A stretch of DNA of 64,000 nt from Acidilobaceae archaeon (GCA_027037535.1 JALVZQ010000007.1:186001-250000); one strand, 5' to 3'; numbered from the stretch's first letter, positions 8,080 to 16,384 are shown. Numbers and translations: made by a program. The notes: generated from the letters alone by a model not told the origin.

Positions 8080-8335
8080 AGTAAAGATCTTCAAGGTTAT
8101 AGGAAAAATGATGATCTCCCATGATAAATTCCCGGAATGGAGGAAGTTCGAGATATATGTGAGAGCAGTAAAGCCTGAGCACGCTGTTGAGAAAGTATAT
8201 AGCGATCTCGGTAGCAGGCACAAGCTTAAACGATACCACATCAAGATATCAGAAGTAAAAGAAGTACCACTAGAAGAAGTAGAAGACCTAAACCTAATAA
8301 GACTAGCACAGCTCGATAAATGGGTGAAAGCTTAA
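8072..8335 (+). CDS. rpl18a: 50S ribosomal protein L18Ae (LX)
   Basis: This 87-residue protein is the archaeal short form of eukaryotic L18a (also called L20e or LX). It shows the beginning VKIFKVIGKM, then FEIYVRAVKPEHAVEKVYSDLGSRH and KRYHIKISEVKEV. It starts inside the end of eif6 with GGTGGT as ribosome site, and its stop shares one base with the likely start of the prefoldin gene (TAATG), indicating tight coupling. Confidence 0.95.
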   Translation: MSEVKIFKVIGKMMISHDKFPEWRKFEIYVRAVKPEHAVEKVYSDLGSRHKLKRYHIKISEVKEVPLEEVEDLNLIRLAQLDKWVKA

Positions 8336-8784
8336 TGTCACAACAACTACAAGTAGACCCAGCCGCCCTACTAGCACAAGCCCAGGCATTAAGAGAAAGA
8401 CTGACGGCTCTCCAGACAACTATTACGCAGCTAGAACAAGCCAGAATAAATGTAAGGAGAGCAATAGAAACAGCTAAATCCCTTGCCTCAGACGAGATAC
8501 TAGCACCAACAGATCCCGATTACAACGGAATGATTATGGTAAAACCAATTAACAAAGAGAAAATACTAGTCAAGCTAGGAGGAAACATATACGCTAAAGT
8601 ACCAGTAGAAAAAGCAGTAGAGATCCTAGAAAAACGGGCCGATTCACTAGAAAAACAAGTACAATTCCTCATGAAAGAATACGATGAAACACTCAGGGCA
8701 CTCGAATCAATAGAGTCTCTGCTCCAACAATTAGCGGTCATTGCGCAGCAACCCCAGCAGCCCCAGCAGCCTAAACAAAGTTAA
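8335..8784 (+). CDS. pfdA: Prefoldin subunit alpha
   Basis: This 149-residue chaperone subunit consists of two long coiled-coil helices (about residues 10-55 and 95-135) joined by a beta-hairpin region (VKPINKEKILVKLGGNIYAKVPVEKA). The alpha subunits form the core of the hexameric prefoldin jellyfish that hands unfolded proteins to the thermosome. The C-terminus is a QPQQPQQP tail. I prefer the ATG at 8335, which shares its A with the L18Ae stop, over an in-frame ATG 15 bases upstream. Confidence 0.93.
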   Translation: MSQQLQVDPAALLAQAQALRERLTALQTTITQLEQARINVRRAIETAKSLASDEILAPTDPDYNGMIMVKPINKEKILVKLGGNIYAKVPVEKAVEILEKRADSLEKQVQFLMKEYDETLRALESIESLLQQLAVIAQQPQQPQQPKQS

Positions 8785-8863
8785 CCTGTCTAGTTACGAT
8801 ACTATTTATCACCGGGTCGCGCGAAGAAGTGAAGAGTAGATAGGAGATTTTTCCCTTATTATA

Positions 8864-8888
8864 AGTTCTACAAAAGTATAGTAGAACT
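8864..8888. repeat. Perfect 8-bp inverted repeat upstream of ftsY
   Basis: AGTTCTAC (8864-8871) and GTAGAACT (8881-8888) are exact complements separated by nine bases. They lie just after a TTATTATAAG TATA-like stretch in the 168-base gap before ftsY. This could be an operator at the transcription start or a hairpin in the leader. Confidence 0.45.
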
Positions 8889-8952
8889 ATCTAAGTTGTT
8901 ATTCAGTAAATTTTACTATGGGACTATTATTTTCCTCTACTAGTCTAACTTC

Positions 8953-9894
8953 ATGATAGGGGTAGGAGCTTTGGTATTCGACAGGCTACGAAAAGCAGTT
9001 TCGAAAACGGCATCACTCATAAAGACGAGTGTCGGTGAAAAAATAGCCTACAAGGAGATTAAAGAAGATGATATCTCGGACGTACTAGACGAACTATTAA
9101 TGGCTTTGATAGAAGCAGACGTAGCTTACGAGGTTGCCGAAGAGATAGTTGAACACGTTAAAAACAGACTTGTAGGAGCCAAAGTCAAGAGAGGAGAAGA
9201 TATCGACCGCATTGTTAAAGAAGCATTCCGAGAGAAACTCCTCGAAATACTAGACATAGAGGCCCCAGACCTCCTAAGCATGGTAAAAGCCCAAAGAAGC
9301 AGGCCGCTCGTAGTACTATTCCTTGGAGTGAACGGTGTAGGTAAAACTACGACTATTGCCAAGATAGCATATATGTTAAAGAACAATGGAATAACACCGG
9401 TTTTAGCCGCCGCCGACACGTTCCGGGCCGGAGCCCAAGAACAGCTAGCAAAACATGCTGAAAGGATAGGAGTCCCTATAATTAAAGGCCGCTATGGCTC
9501 GGATCCGGCGAGCGTGGCGCATGACGCCATCAGCCATGCTGAGTCTAAAGGCTATCGTATAGTTCTAGTAGATACTGCAGGCAGGATGCACGTGGACTAT
9601 GATCTAATGGGGGAACTAAGGAAGATAGTTAGGGTAACGAGGCCTGACCTAAAAATTCTAGTAGTAGATAGTCTAACGGGAAACGATGCGGTGGAGCAGG
9701 CTAAGATATTTGACGAGGAGATAGGTGTAGACGGAGTTATACTGACAAAAACAGATGCAGATGTTAAAGGTGGTACCGCTGTATCCGTGGTATATACCAT
9801 TAAGAAACCAATACTGTATATCGGCACAGGCCAAGACTACGGTGATATAGAGAAATTTGATGCAAAGAAATATGTTGAGGCTATAGTAGGCTAG
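8953..9894 (+). CDS. ftsY: Signal recognition particle receptor FtsY
   Basis: This SRP GTPase docks ribosome-SRP complexes at the membrane. The N domain covers about 10-100. The G domain has the P-loop GVNGVGKTTT near 125-134, AADTFRAGAQEQL, DTAGR, TKTDADVKGG and the closing GTGQDYGDIEKFD. There is no acidic A domain, as is usual in archaea. The ATG at 8953 is given as start, but the TTG at 8971 is attractive: it follows GGGGTAGGAG and would give an N-terminus VFDRLRKAV like other FtsY proteins. The stop TAG overlaps the stop of the opposite CBS gene (shared CTAG). Confidence 0.96.
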   Translation: MIGVGALVFDRLRKAVSKTASLIKTSVGEKIAYKEIKEDDISDVLDELLMALIEADVAYEVAEEIVEHVKNRLVGAKVKRGEDIDRIVKEAFREKLLEILDIEAPDLLSMVKAQRSRPLVVLFLGVNGVGKTTTIAKIAYMLKNNGITPVLAAADTFRAGAQEQLAKHAERIGVPIIKGRYGSDPASVAHDAISHAESKGYRIVLVDTAGRMHVDYDLMGELRKIVRVTRPDLKILVVDSLTGNDAVEQAKIFDEEIGVDGVILTKTDADVKGGTAVSVVYTIKKPILYIGTGQDYGDIEKFDAKKYVEAIVG

Positions 9895-10751
9895 CTTCGT
9901 GCAATAGCCAGCAAGATCTCCCTCTTAGACAACACTCCTTCCAAGGAACCGTCTTCGTCAACGACTGGTAGTACTCCTATTTCCTCCATAACCATAAGCC
10001 TGGCAGCTTCAGCGGCATCCTTATCCTTGGTTATTGTTACAGGATCGGGAGTCATGATATCTTCTGCTGTCGGAACAAGATATATTCTACTCGGGACTAT
10101 CTTGTCCCTATATACATCGACAACTTTGATCTTAACATATCTATCCTTTCCCCTCGAAGTACGTTTTGCAGGCGGGATTGTTACGAATGCTAGGTCTCGC
10201 TTAGTTATAACTCCTATGGGCTTATTGTTCTTGTCGACAACAATTATTTTTCCGGCCGGATCCATGTGTATGAGCTTTGAAAGATAGTAGATGCTGTGTC
10301 CCCTATTCGCGATTGCGAACGCTGGACGCATGAGTTCTTCCACTGTATGCTTATTAGTAAATCTATCTGCATAGGCTCTAACTATGTCTGTCCTAGTAAT
10401 TATACCGATAAGTCTACCAGTAGGATCGACTACTGGTAGGCCTCCTATCTTGAATCTCAGCATGAGTTGAGCAGCGGTCTTTATGCTTTTAGTAGGCTCT
10501 ATTGTTATTATATTCTTAGACATTGCTTTCTCGACTGGTATAGCATCTAGTGGCCTAGAATAGTAGTGGCCTAGTAATGCATTAGTTAGATCAGTTATTG
10601 TCAGTATGCCTATTGGACGTTCATTATCGTCTATTACGACGAGTCTACCTATTCCTTTCCTAAGCATTAGATTTCTCGCTCTTGCCAAGCTATCAGTAGG
10701 CCTAATAATATAGACGGTATCCTGCATATAGGATGAGACTCTCGGAGCCAA
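9891..10751 (-). CDS. Four-CBS-domain protein (third of a tandem set)
   Basis: This 286-residue protein is made only of four CBS motifs in two Bateman pairs (about 1-60, 70-125, 130-190 and 225-286). Each ends with a 'G(I/V)(I/L)TxxDL/I' or similar strand, for example GILTITDLT, GIITRTDIV, GVITKRDLA and GVLSKREIL. CBS pairs bind adenine nucleotides or SAM and regulate partner proteins. No catalytic or DNA-binding domain is attached. It follows the second CBS gene by 20 bases in the same direction, so the three are likely co-expressed. The ligand and partner are unknown. Confidence 0.85.
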   Translation of the reverse strand: MAPRVSSYMQDTVYIIRPTDSLARARNLMLRKGIGRLVVIDDNERPIGILTITDLTNALLGHYYSRPLDAIPVEKAMSKNIITIEPTKSIKTAAQLMLRFKIGGLPVVDPTGRLIGIITRTDIVRAYADRFTNKHTVEELMRPAFAIANRGHSIYYLSKLIHMDPAGKIIVVDKNNKPIGVITKRDLAFVTIPPAKRTSRGKDRYVKIKVVDVYRDKIVPSRIYLVPTAEDIMTPDPVTITKDKDAAEAARLMVMEEIGVLPVVDEDGSLEGVLSKREILLAIARS

Positions 10752-10771
10752 TTATAGTCACCTCCCTTAGT

Positions 10772-11809
10772 CTATAACGCTTGTGACAATAGAATGGCGG
10801 TTAGGACGTCTCTCTCCGTTATTATTCCTATAATATTATCTTCCTCGTCTACGACAAGTAGGCTGCTAGTCTCATATTCCATCATGTATTTCGCGGCTTC
10901 TCCTACATCGATATCGTGTTTAACAGTGTAGAATTCCGGTGTCATAATCTCATAGACGGGTGTGGCAAGAACTTCTTCAATATCAGTAGACTCAAGGTAT
11001 TTGAATGCCTCATGGCTTCCGAAGAAGTAAACAATGTCCTTGGCTGTTATTATTCCTTTGATGCTCTCGCCATCGGATCCTAATACTGGTAATCTTCTGA
11101 ATCCATGTCTAACCATTGTTTGTGCAGCTTCCTTGATTGTGGATTCTATATTTGTCGTGATTATGCTTCTTGTTGCTACCTCGCCTGTTGTTACTCCTAT
11201 GTTTGATTCTGAGAAGCGCTTGACTATGTCGTGTTCTGTTATGACACCATATACTGTTCCATCGTCCCATAGGACTGGTACGAGGCCGATGCCTGTACCG
11301 AGGATTAACTTAATTACATCGTCGATATTGTCTTTTACAGTGACAAATACTGGTGTGGGATTTGCAATGCTGGTTATCTTCTCGTCTCGTAATGCATTGT
11401 AAATATTTCTCTTATACCTGTTCACCACTATGTTGTAGTATTCTCCTCCTCCAAGGTAATTTACAAGGTCAAGAGCAGTAATTATTCCGGCTAAGGTATT
11501 GCTCCCTGCATTAGTTACTGGTAGCCCTCTAACTCTATGTTTTGTCGCGACCTCAAGTGCCTCAAGGATATTTCCGCTGCTCGAAACCGTAATCGCTGGC
11601 GCACTAGCTAATTGTTTCACTTCGCCTTCAGGTATCCTAAGTAGCTGGCTCCAATTCGGGGTTCCATCCGCTCTAATATAGCGTATTCCTTCAGGTCTCG
11701 GAACAGTTATAGGCGCTCTAGGTACATATCTCCTGATTCTACTCGAGGAAACCTTCCTTATAGGAGGTCTCCTAGGAGCTCCCCTTCCTCTCCTAGACAT
11801 GGTTATCAC
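10772..11809 (-). CDS. Four-CBS-domain protein with basic N-terminal tail (second of a tandem set)
   Basis: This 345-residue protein has four CBS motifs (about 70-115, 140-195, 205-265 and 280-345), with family strands such as GIITALDLV, GVITEHDIV, GIITAKDIV and GIITERDVL. It differs from its two neighbours by an N-terminal tail of about 45 residues rich in Arg and Pro (RRGRGAPRRPP), which may contact RNA or DNA; that is an inference from charge only. The start overlaps the upstream CBS gene by four bases (ATGA type), so translation is coupled. Confidence 0.85.
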   Translation of the reverse strand: MITMSRRGRGAPRRPPIRKVSSSRIRRYVPRAPITVPRPEGIRYIRADGTPNWSQLLRIPEGEVKQLASAPAITVSSSGNILEALEVATKHRVRGLPVTNAGSNTLAGIITALDLVNYLGGGEYYNIVVNRYKRNIYNALRDEKITSIANPTPVFVTVKDNIDDVIKLILGTGIGLVPVLWDDGTVYGVITEHDIVKRFSESNIGVTTGEVATRSIITTNIESTIKEAAQTMVRHGFRRLPVLGSDGESIKGIITAKDIVYFFGSHEAFKYLESTDIEEVLATPVYEIMTPEFYTVKHDIDVGEAAKYMMEYETSSLLVVDEEDNIIGIITERDVLTAILLSQAL

Positions 11810-12633
11810 CCTACAAGTATACGGACTACGTCCTCTCTGTCTACAATCCCCATGAGCTTACGGCGCTCCGCATCGCTAACAACAGGCAATCGGCCGAATC
11901 CCTTGGATACCATAATACTAGCGGCCTTCTCTACGGTATCCCAAGGATATAGATAAACGACGTTTGAGGTCATAACCTCGCGTATCTTCGCAAGCCTCGC
12001 AGGACCACTGCTAGACTCTAAGGATATGCGGACACCTTTAGCCAATAGATCATATTGGGTAATAATCCCGACAAGCCTCCCATTGTCGTCTACCACGGGT
12101 AATCCAGCATACTTGTACTCGACCATCTTATCCCATACACGGTTAACATGATCATCCCACTCGGCACTTACTACCTCTTTCGACATTATTGTCTCGACTC
12201 TTACTGTTTCAAGATATTCTTTGTTCTCGTCTAGCATACGCTGTATAATTTGCTCGAGACCAAGGACTCCAAGAATTTTTCCATTTTGTGTTACGGGAAC
12301 ATACCATTCGTCCACACTAAGCATTCTTGGTAGGATATCTGCCACACGTTCATCTGGTGCAGCGGTAACTAGTGGAGGGCTCATAATATCTTTTATTAAT
12401 GCCGTACTTTTCGCACTTGTCACAATTAGTATATCACCTCTAGTAACTACTCCCTGTAACTTATCATATCTGTCAACTACAAGTGCAATTCTCTGCTTGG
12501 AATCTCTGAACAGTTTCCTAGCGCTTGTTACCTTCTCATCTAAGCGTAGTTTGAGCGGGTTAGGATTATAGATATCGCTAACTCTCGTATTGAGAGTTAG
12601 CTCGAAAGGATGGGTCAAGCCTGTTATCACCAT
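11806..12633 (-). CDS. Four-CBS-domain protein (first of a tandem set)
   Basis: This 275-residue protein carries four CBS motifs (about 10-70, 80-135, 145-200 and 215-275). The strands GVVTRGDIL, GVLGLEQII, GIITQYDLL and GIVDREDVV mark the repeats. The second repeat has a changed ending (LGLEQII), so its ligand site may be altered. It lies at the head of the three-gene CBS cluster and has an A/T-rich leader with a TTAAATAA-like promoter sequence about 25 bases upstream. Adenylate-type ligand sensing is likely from the family; the target is not known. Confidence 0.85.
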   Translation of the reverse strand: MVITGLTHPFELTLNTRVSDIYNPNPLKLRLDEKVTSARKLFRDSKQRIALVVDRYDKLQGVVTRGDILIVTSAKSTALIKDIMSPPLVTAAPDERVADILPRMLSVDEWYVPVTQNGKILGVLGLEQIIQRMLDENKEYLETVRVETIMSKEVVSAEWDDHVNRVWDKMVEYKYAGLPVVDDNGRLVGIITQYDLLAKGVRISLESSSGPARLAKIREVMTSNVVYLYPWDTVEKAASIMVSKGFGRLPVVSDAERRKLMGIVDREDVVRILVG

Positions 12634-12696
12634 CTATATTATATTATGAAACGTTCTCTTATTTAAGGATTATTTAGAGATTTTTTCAATTAACAT

Positions 12697-13455
12697 TTAT
12701 ATACTATGAAAATTGTTTTCCGGCGAAACCATATATCCATAAAGCAACGCTCCAGTCCAGACAATCAGCTCAGCTATACGGAGCTTCAGCGACTTAACCT
12801 TCAGGAAATAACCATAGCATCCATAACTCTTATGCCCACAATATGGATTACTAAAATTAAAGCCGGCTAACCTTATTTCTTTTGCGCCAAGAGCCATAGC
12901 AAGAAGTACGGCTCTGTCACCGTCAGTATATCCCCCTGTTCCAAGGATGGGCCAACGGCATCCTATCTGAGAAGTGAAAACAACATTCAGTGTATTTTGA
13001 TAATCGAAGAGGCCGGAAAGCCTCCCATAGTTATCTCCATGTACATGTAGCAGGCAGATAGTAGAAGAGAGGGAGCCGCATATACCATATAAATCCATAT
13101 TATAAAGACCGTCAAAATCACCTACAACAATCAGATTGTCTATCATAGAAACAGGAGCCCTATCAACAAGAACTATAGTACTATCAGAGCCAACGCATTC
13201 TTGTTCTATATCATCTGCTAGTGGGCCGAGAACACAGACTTTCTGGTTGTTTATACGCCGGTATAGTTCTTCTAGTAATATAATAGATCTATCAGAATAA
13301 GCGAGAAGCTTATCTGACGCTGTAAATAACACTTCTCTTTCTCTACTCGGAGAGTGGCCCATCCGAGGCTCGGCCACTAGCTTATATAGAAGCCTAGCCT
13401 TCCTTAGTTTCTCGCATAGCATCATATATAGCTGAAAGGATCTCGTCAACAACAT
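12697..13455 (-). CDS. mptE: 6-hydroxymethyl-dihydropterin pyrophosphokinase, MptE-like
   Basis: This protein resembles MptE (COG1634), which in archaea makes 6-hydroxymethyl-7,8-dihydropterin diphosphate for pterin cofactors. The hallmark motifs are the (T/G)D(L/F)DG box, here GDFDG at 112-116, then HVHGDN at 137-142, a T-Q pair, GGYTDGDR at 174-181 and 'LAGFNF'. The usual Thr of TDLDG is Gly here. The upstream part overlaps the preceding gene by up to 62 bases; starting at Met11 or Met12 would cut this overlap to about 30 bases and is more likely. It pairs with the DUF447-like gene, consistent with a pterin operon. Confidence 0.8.
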   Translation of the reverse strand: MLLTRSFQLYMMLCEKLRKARLLYKLVAEPRMGHSPSREREVLFTASDKLLAYSDRSIILLEELYRRINNQKVCVLGPLADDIEQECVGSDSTIVLVDRAPVSMIDNLIVVGDFDGLYNMDLYGICGSLSSTICLLHVHGDNYGRLSGLFDYQNTLNVVFTSQIGCRWPILGTGGYTDGDRAVLLAMALGAKEIRLAGFNFSNPYCGHKSYGCYGYFLKVKSLKLRIAELIVWTGALLYGYMVSPENNFHSI

Positions 13456-14005
13456 CCATCACCGCCTTGTCCCGGTTACTGGCTCTTACAATACACCATT
13501 TTAGTCCTTCTAAATATCCGTGTCCTGGGAGATCACCGATCCCCGACATAACCTTAGTATAATACACTAATAGCTCTAGGAGACAACCATATACCCTGCT
13601 ATAACCTATATTACTATACCAGTCGCCTGCAATGAATCCGTGAGATAAAGTACACGAGTAAATATCGTAGTCCGTTCCGCCGAATACTCTAAGAGGACTA
13701 AGGCAGACCGTGTAATTACCGTCTATATCCATTAAGGGACATTCGCCAGGCTCCAATCTTCGTTTCTCTAAGATATGTTTGAGGCTCTCATAGAAGCAAC
13801 GTGGATCGTTAGGATACAATAAAAGTAATGCCATGGGCTTATCATGCTCAAGTATTCTGCTGAGCCCGGTTTCTTTGTAGACTTTGAAGAAAGCCTGTTT
13901 TCCATATATCTGTAATCCGAGGGGCATAGAGTATCTTCCAAGTCTACATGGCACAGCAATAAATTCTCTATACCAATCCATTAAGATTGACCCCCGAGCA
14001 TCCAT
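13394..14005 (-). CDS. DUF447-like (flavin-binding split-barrel) protein, tentative
   Basis: This 203-residue protein is not recognised with certainty. Its layout (a first strand leading to 'YSMPLGLQIYGKQAFFKVY', then 'NDPRCFYESLKHIL' and a long C-terminal helical part) resembles DUF447 proteins, which have an FMN-binding split-barrel fold and often lie in archaeal pterin clusters. It sits directly upstream of and overlaps mptE, so a role in pterin biosynthesis is a reasonable inference. An alternative start at Met9 (13981) would give MDWYREF. It contains several Cys residues without a metal-site pattern. Confidence 0.55.
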   Translation of the reverse strand: MDARGSILMDWYREFIAVPCRLGRYSMPLGLQIYGKQAFFKVYKETGLSRILEHDKPMALLLLYPNDPRCFYESLKHILEKRRLEPGECPLMDIDGNYTVCLSPLRVFGGTDYDIYSCTLSHGFIAGDWYSNIGYSRVYGCLLELLVYYTKVMSGIGDLPGHGYLEGLKWCIVRASNRDKAVMDVVDEILSAIYDAMRETKEG

Positions 14006-14067
14006 ATAGCTCTACGATAATTTGTTCTATCTATAATAATTAGACAAGACTTTAGGATAATCCGAGG

Positions 14068-14158
14068 GAGGCCTATGATGATCTCTGCCGCTGTTGATCT
14101 GCCTTGATAAATAAATGAAGGGCAGAAATGAATACAGCGAACCCCTGTCTGAGGCCTC
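14068..14158 (+). ncRNA. Candidate C/D box sRNA with extra D'-C' hairpin
   Basis: A terminal stem GAGGCC (14068-14073) pairs perfectly with GGCCTC (14153-14158). It encloses a canonical box C ATGATGA (14075-14081) and box D CTGA (14149-14152), the K-turn arrangement of archaeal C/D RNAs. A 12-nt spacer (14082-14093) leads to TTGA, a near box D'. Then TCTGCC (14098-14103) pairs with GGCAGA (14121-14126) as an extra hairpin, followed by ATGAATA (14128-14134), a near box C', and a 14-nt spacer to box D. The element fills the intergenic region between two minus-strand genes. Guide targets are not known. Confidence 0.6.
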
Positions 14159-14165
14159 TTAACTA

Positions 14166-14399
14166 TTAGCTGGATCCTTTCTCACTCTCGGCCTCCACAG
14201 CCCTAGTGACAAGCCAGGTCCTTAATAGTGTGACACCGGCTGAAACAAGTGACAAGCCTATGACGGTCGCCAATAGGCTAGCGGCTACTTGGGGAGGATT
14301 AGCCACTATTAGGCGCAGAGCATTATATAGGAAGTATATTCCTGCTCCGACTAGTAGAGTAGTGAATACGATCGTAGAGCCTGTTTTAGCGATACTCAT
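14166..14399 (-). CDS. Small membrane protein with two transmembrane segments
   Basis: This 77-residue protein has two hydrophobic helices (about 8-28 and 40-64) and a charged C-terminus (RAVEAESEKGSS). I recognise no family. It lies 21 bases downstream of the HtpX-like protease gene on the same strand, so it is probably co-transcribed and may be an accessory or substrate of that protease; this is inference from position only. Its stop codon abuts the C/D-like RNA element encoded on the other strand. Confidence 0.7.
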   Translation of the reverse strand: MSIAKTGSTIVFTTLLVGAGIYFLYNALRLIVANPPQVAASLLATVIGLSLVSAGVTLLRTWLVTRAVEAESEKGSS

Positions 14400-14420
14400 C
14401 TTTTATCTGCCTCCATTAGA

Positions 14421-15512
14421 TTATGGCGCTAATGCTATTCTTGTCTTTATCCTGTCGAGGAACCTTAGCCTTTTCGGTACTGGTGGGTGGGTGCTTAATA
14501 GTTCTTCTACTGGATTAACCTCCTCATGCTTTAGCGACTCTACTATATAGTCGATGTCTGTGAAGAATCCTCCTTGAATCTCGATGAGTGGTGCTACTAT
14601 GAATAATGGTGCTGTGAAGCTTGCCTTTTGCGCCTCTCTCGCGATATGTGGATTTTCTTTTATCGATAAGTGGATTTTTGCGAGAGCTCTCTGGAGGCTT
14701 TCTGGTCTACCTGTTACGAGTGCACTATGGGCATCTGCATAGTATTCTCTTAGTCTGTTGAAGTGTGCTATGAGAAACCTGAAGAGTATGCTTGCCGCTA
14801 TTAGGGCAATGCCTAAGAGTAATAAGTATACGCCTCCATTGCCTTCTCTCCTGGAGCTTGAGGAATTAAGGATTCCTGCGTAAATTAATGATCTACCTAT
14901 GAAATATATCATTACCGGTATTATGCTGAGTGCAAGTATCCAGGCGACATCCCTGTGCTTTAAGTGTCCTATCTCGTGTCCGAGTACTGCCATTATTTCA
15001 TCTTTGTCGGCTATCTTAAGGAGTCCCTTGGTGACTGCAACATAGTTACCTGCGATAGGGCTGCCATATGCAAACGCGTTAGGCATGGCGTTATCAACGA
15101 TCCTTAGCTTAGGAGTCTTTATCCCGCTTTGATCGGCGATATGTTTCAGGTGGATCTCTAGTTCTCTTTCATAACTTGTCTGGGGCGGCCTAGCACGATA
15201 TATAGAGTTAATCAGATAGGGGCCGAGGAGCCATTGGCCCAGGAGAATTACTATGCTGAAGATTGCAGCAATTATTACTAAGCCACTGGCATTCGCTGCT
15301 CCTAGGGCCTGTCCCAGTCCTATGATGATGCTTATGTATGCGATGAACGTTATTATTGCGGTTAGAACCATGCTGGCTCTTAGCTTACTTATGTCTCTAG
15401 GTTCGCGTCCTACAAGCTTATCGGCTCCAAGGTAGAGAACTCCCAGGATACCTGCTATAACTATAGACTCTATAAGCATAACCCACCAGTATGCAAGTAT
15501 GAATCCTATCAT
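14421..15512 (-). CDS. htpX: HtpX-like M48 membrane zinc metalloprotease
   Basis: This 363-residue integral membrane protease belongs to M48. The zinc motif HEIGH is at 179-183 (LGHEIGHLKHRD), and the third ligand is probably in LREYYADAHSA near residue 260. Hydrophobic segments lie at about 5-30, 48-70, 78-100, 190-212 and 225-245. The NAFAYG segment before the active site is typical of the family. HtpX proteases take part in quality control of membrane proteins. It is followed by a small two-helix membrane protein in the same direction. Archaea often carry several paralogues, so the exact counterpart is open. Confidence 0.92.
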   Translation of the reverse strand: MIGFILAYWWVMLIESIVIAGILGVLYLGADKLVGREPRDISKLRASMVLTAIITFIAYISIIIGLGQALGAANASGLVIIAAIFSIVILLGQWLLGPYLINSIYRARPPQTSYERELEIHLKHIADQSGIKTPKLRIVDNAMPNAFAYGSPIAGNYVAVTKGLLKIADKDEIMAVLGHEIGHLKHRDVAWILALSIIPVMIYFIGRSLIYAGILNSSSSRREGNGGVYLLLLGIALIAASILFRFLIAHFNRLREYYADAHSALVTGRPESLQRALAKIHLSIKENPHIAREAQKASFTAPLFIVAPLIEIQGGFFTDIDYIVESLKHEEVNPVEELLSTHPPVPKRLRFLDRIKTRIALAP

Positions 15513-15610
15513 TCTATTACACCGTCTCGGTCGATATTCTCTATCGTCTTTGTCTATCTACACTAGAGTTTTCCTTGATGTATTATCGGGTATATGCGAG
15601 GCTATAATAT

Positions 15611-15952
15611 TTAGTCACTAAACTTTTCATCGCATCTAAGCGTTATAAGTTTATTTTGAACTCTAACAGAGACCTTATCTAGGAATAATCCTTTAGGGGT
15701 ATCTTCGCTGAGTCTACTACAGATATATTTCAGTAAGTCTTCAATTAGTTCTCCCCCTATTACTTCCCATAAGGCATTATGATCGATTTTCTCTACGATC
15801 TTGGTAAGAATCCTATCTAGCTTTTCTATGTCATAGACCTCTTGTGCATCCCAACATGCAATTATAGCGAGATCATGGCCATGTAATCCATAGCCCCATT
15901 TGGTTATTCTCATAGCGACGCTAGCGGTCTTCTCAACACAATACTTTAACAA
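15611..15952 (-). CDS. Short PTPS-like (QueD-fold) protein
   Basis: This 113-residue protein looks like a small member of the 6-pyruvoyl-tetrahydropterin synthase family. It has GLHGHDL (His24 and His26, the paired zinc ligands), a D-x-E-K-L turn, KIDHNAL (Asp57-His58, normally LDHxxLN) and a final strand VRVQNKLITLRC. The first zinc His, which should lie near residue 10 in an 'aaH' context, is replaced by TASVAM. Short PTPS variants have been proposed to replace dihydroneopterin aldolase in some archaea, which would fit mptE 2 kb away, but this is inference. Altered metal binding is possible. Confidence 0.6.
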   Translation of the reverse strand: MLKYCVEKTASVAMRITKWGYGLHGHDLAIIACWDAQEVYDIEKLDRILTKIVEKIDHNALWEVIGGELIEDLLKYICSRLSEDTPKGLFLDKVSVRVQNKLITLRCDEKFSD

Positions 15953-16033
15953 GTATAGGCACCTCCCATATTGGTACCAGGCCTTATTATTTAGTGTTTA
16001 AAATAATAGAGGTAAATAGGCAGACTCATTAGG

Positions 16034-16381
16034 TTGGGAGAGGGTTTGAAGAACAATAAGGTAGTTTCCGATAAGATTAAGCAGTATTTGAAGAATCAGA
16101 GGGGCTCAGTGGTGTTATTTCTTCGAGTTGTTCCGGGAAATAGAATTACGAAACTCGTGCTAGGAGAGGAAGGCCTAATATTCTATACAGAAGAGCCTCC
16201 TATAAGGGGGAGGGCTAATGTTAGTCTTGTCAAGTATATTTCTAAGGCTCTGAGAATAAGTACGTCCCGAGTCAAAATTGTCCGTGGCTTGAAGTCTAGG
16301 GATAAACTTGTATCCGTTGAGGGAGTAGACGTCGACTATGTTGCTGAAAAGCTAGCGGAAAAGGTTGAGCTGGAAAAATAA
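16034..16381 (+). CDS. DUF167 (YggU family) protein
   Basis: This 115-residue protein contains the DUF167 fold: LRVVPGNRITKLV, the region PIRGRANVSLVKYISKAL, and the strand VKIVRGLKSRDKLVSVEG. Homologues are found in all domains of life but have no firm function. The start is a TTG at 16034; another TTG lies 12 bases downstream. It faces the gcvT gene, with only three bases between the two stop codons. Confidence 0.85.
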   Translation: MGEGLKNNKVVSDKIKQYLKNQRGSVVLFLRVVPGNRITKLVLGEEGLIFYTEEPPIRGRANVSLVKYISKALRISTSRVKIVRGLKSRDKLVSVEGVDVDYVAEKLAEKVELEK

Positions 16382-16384
16382 CGA

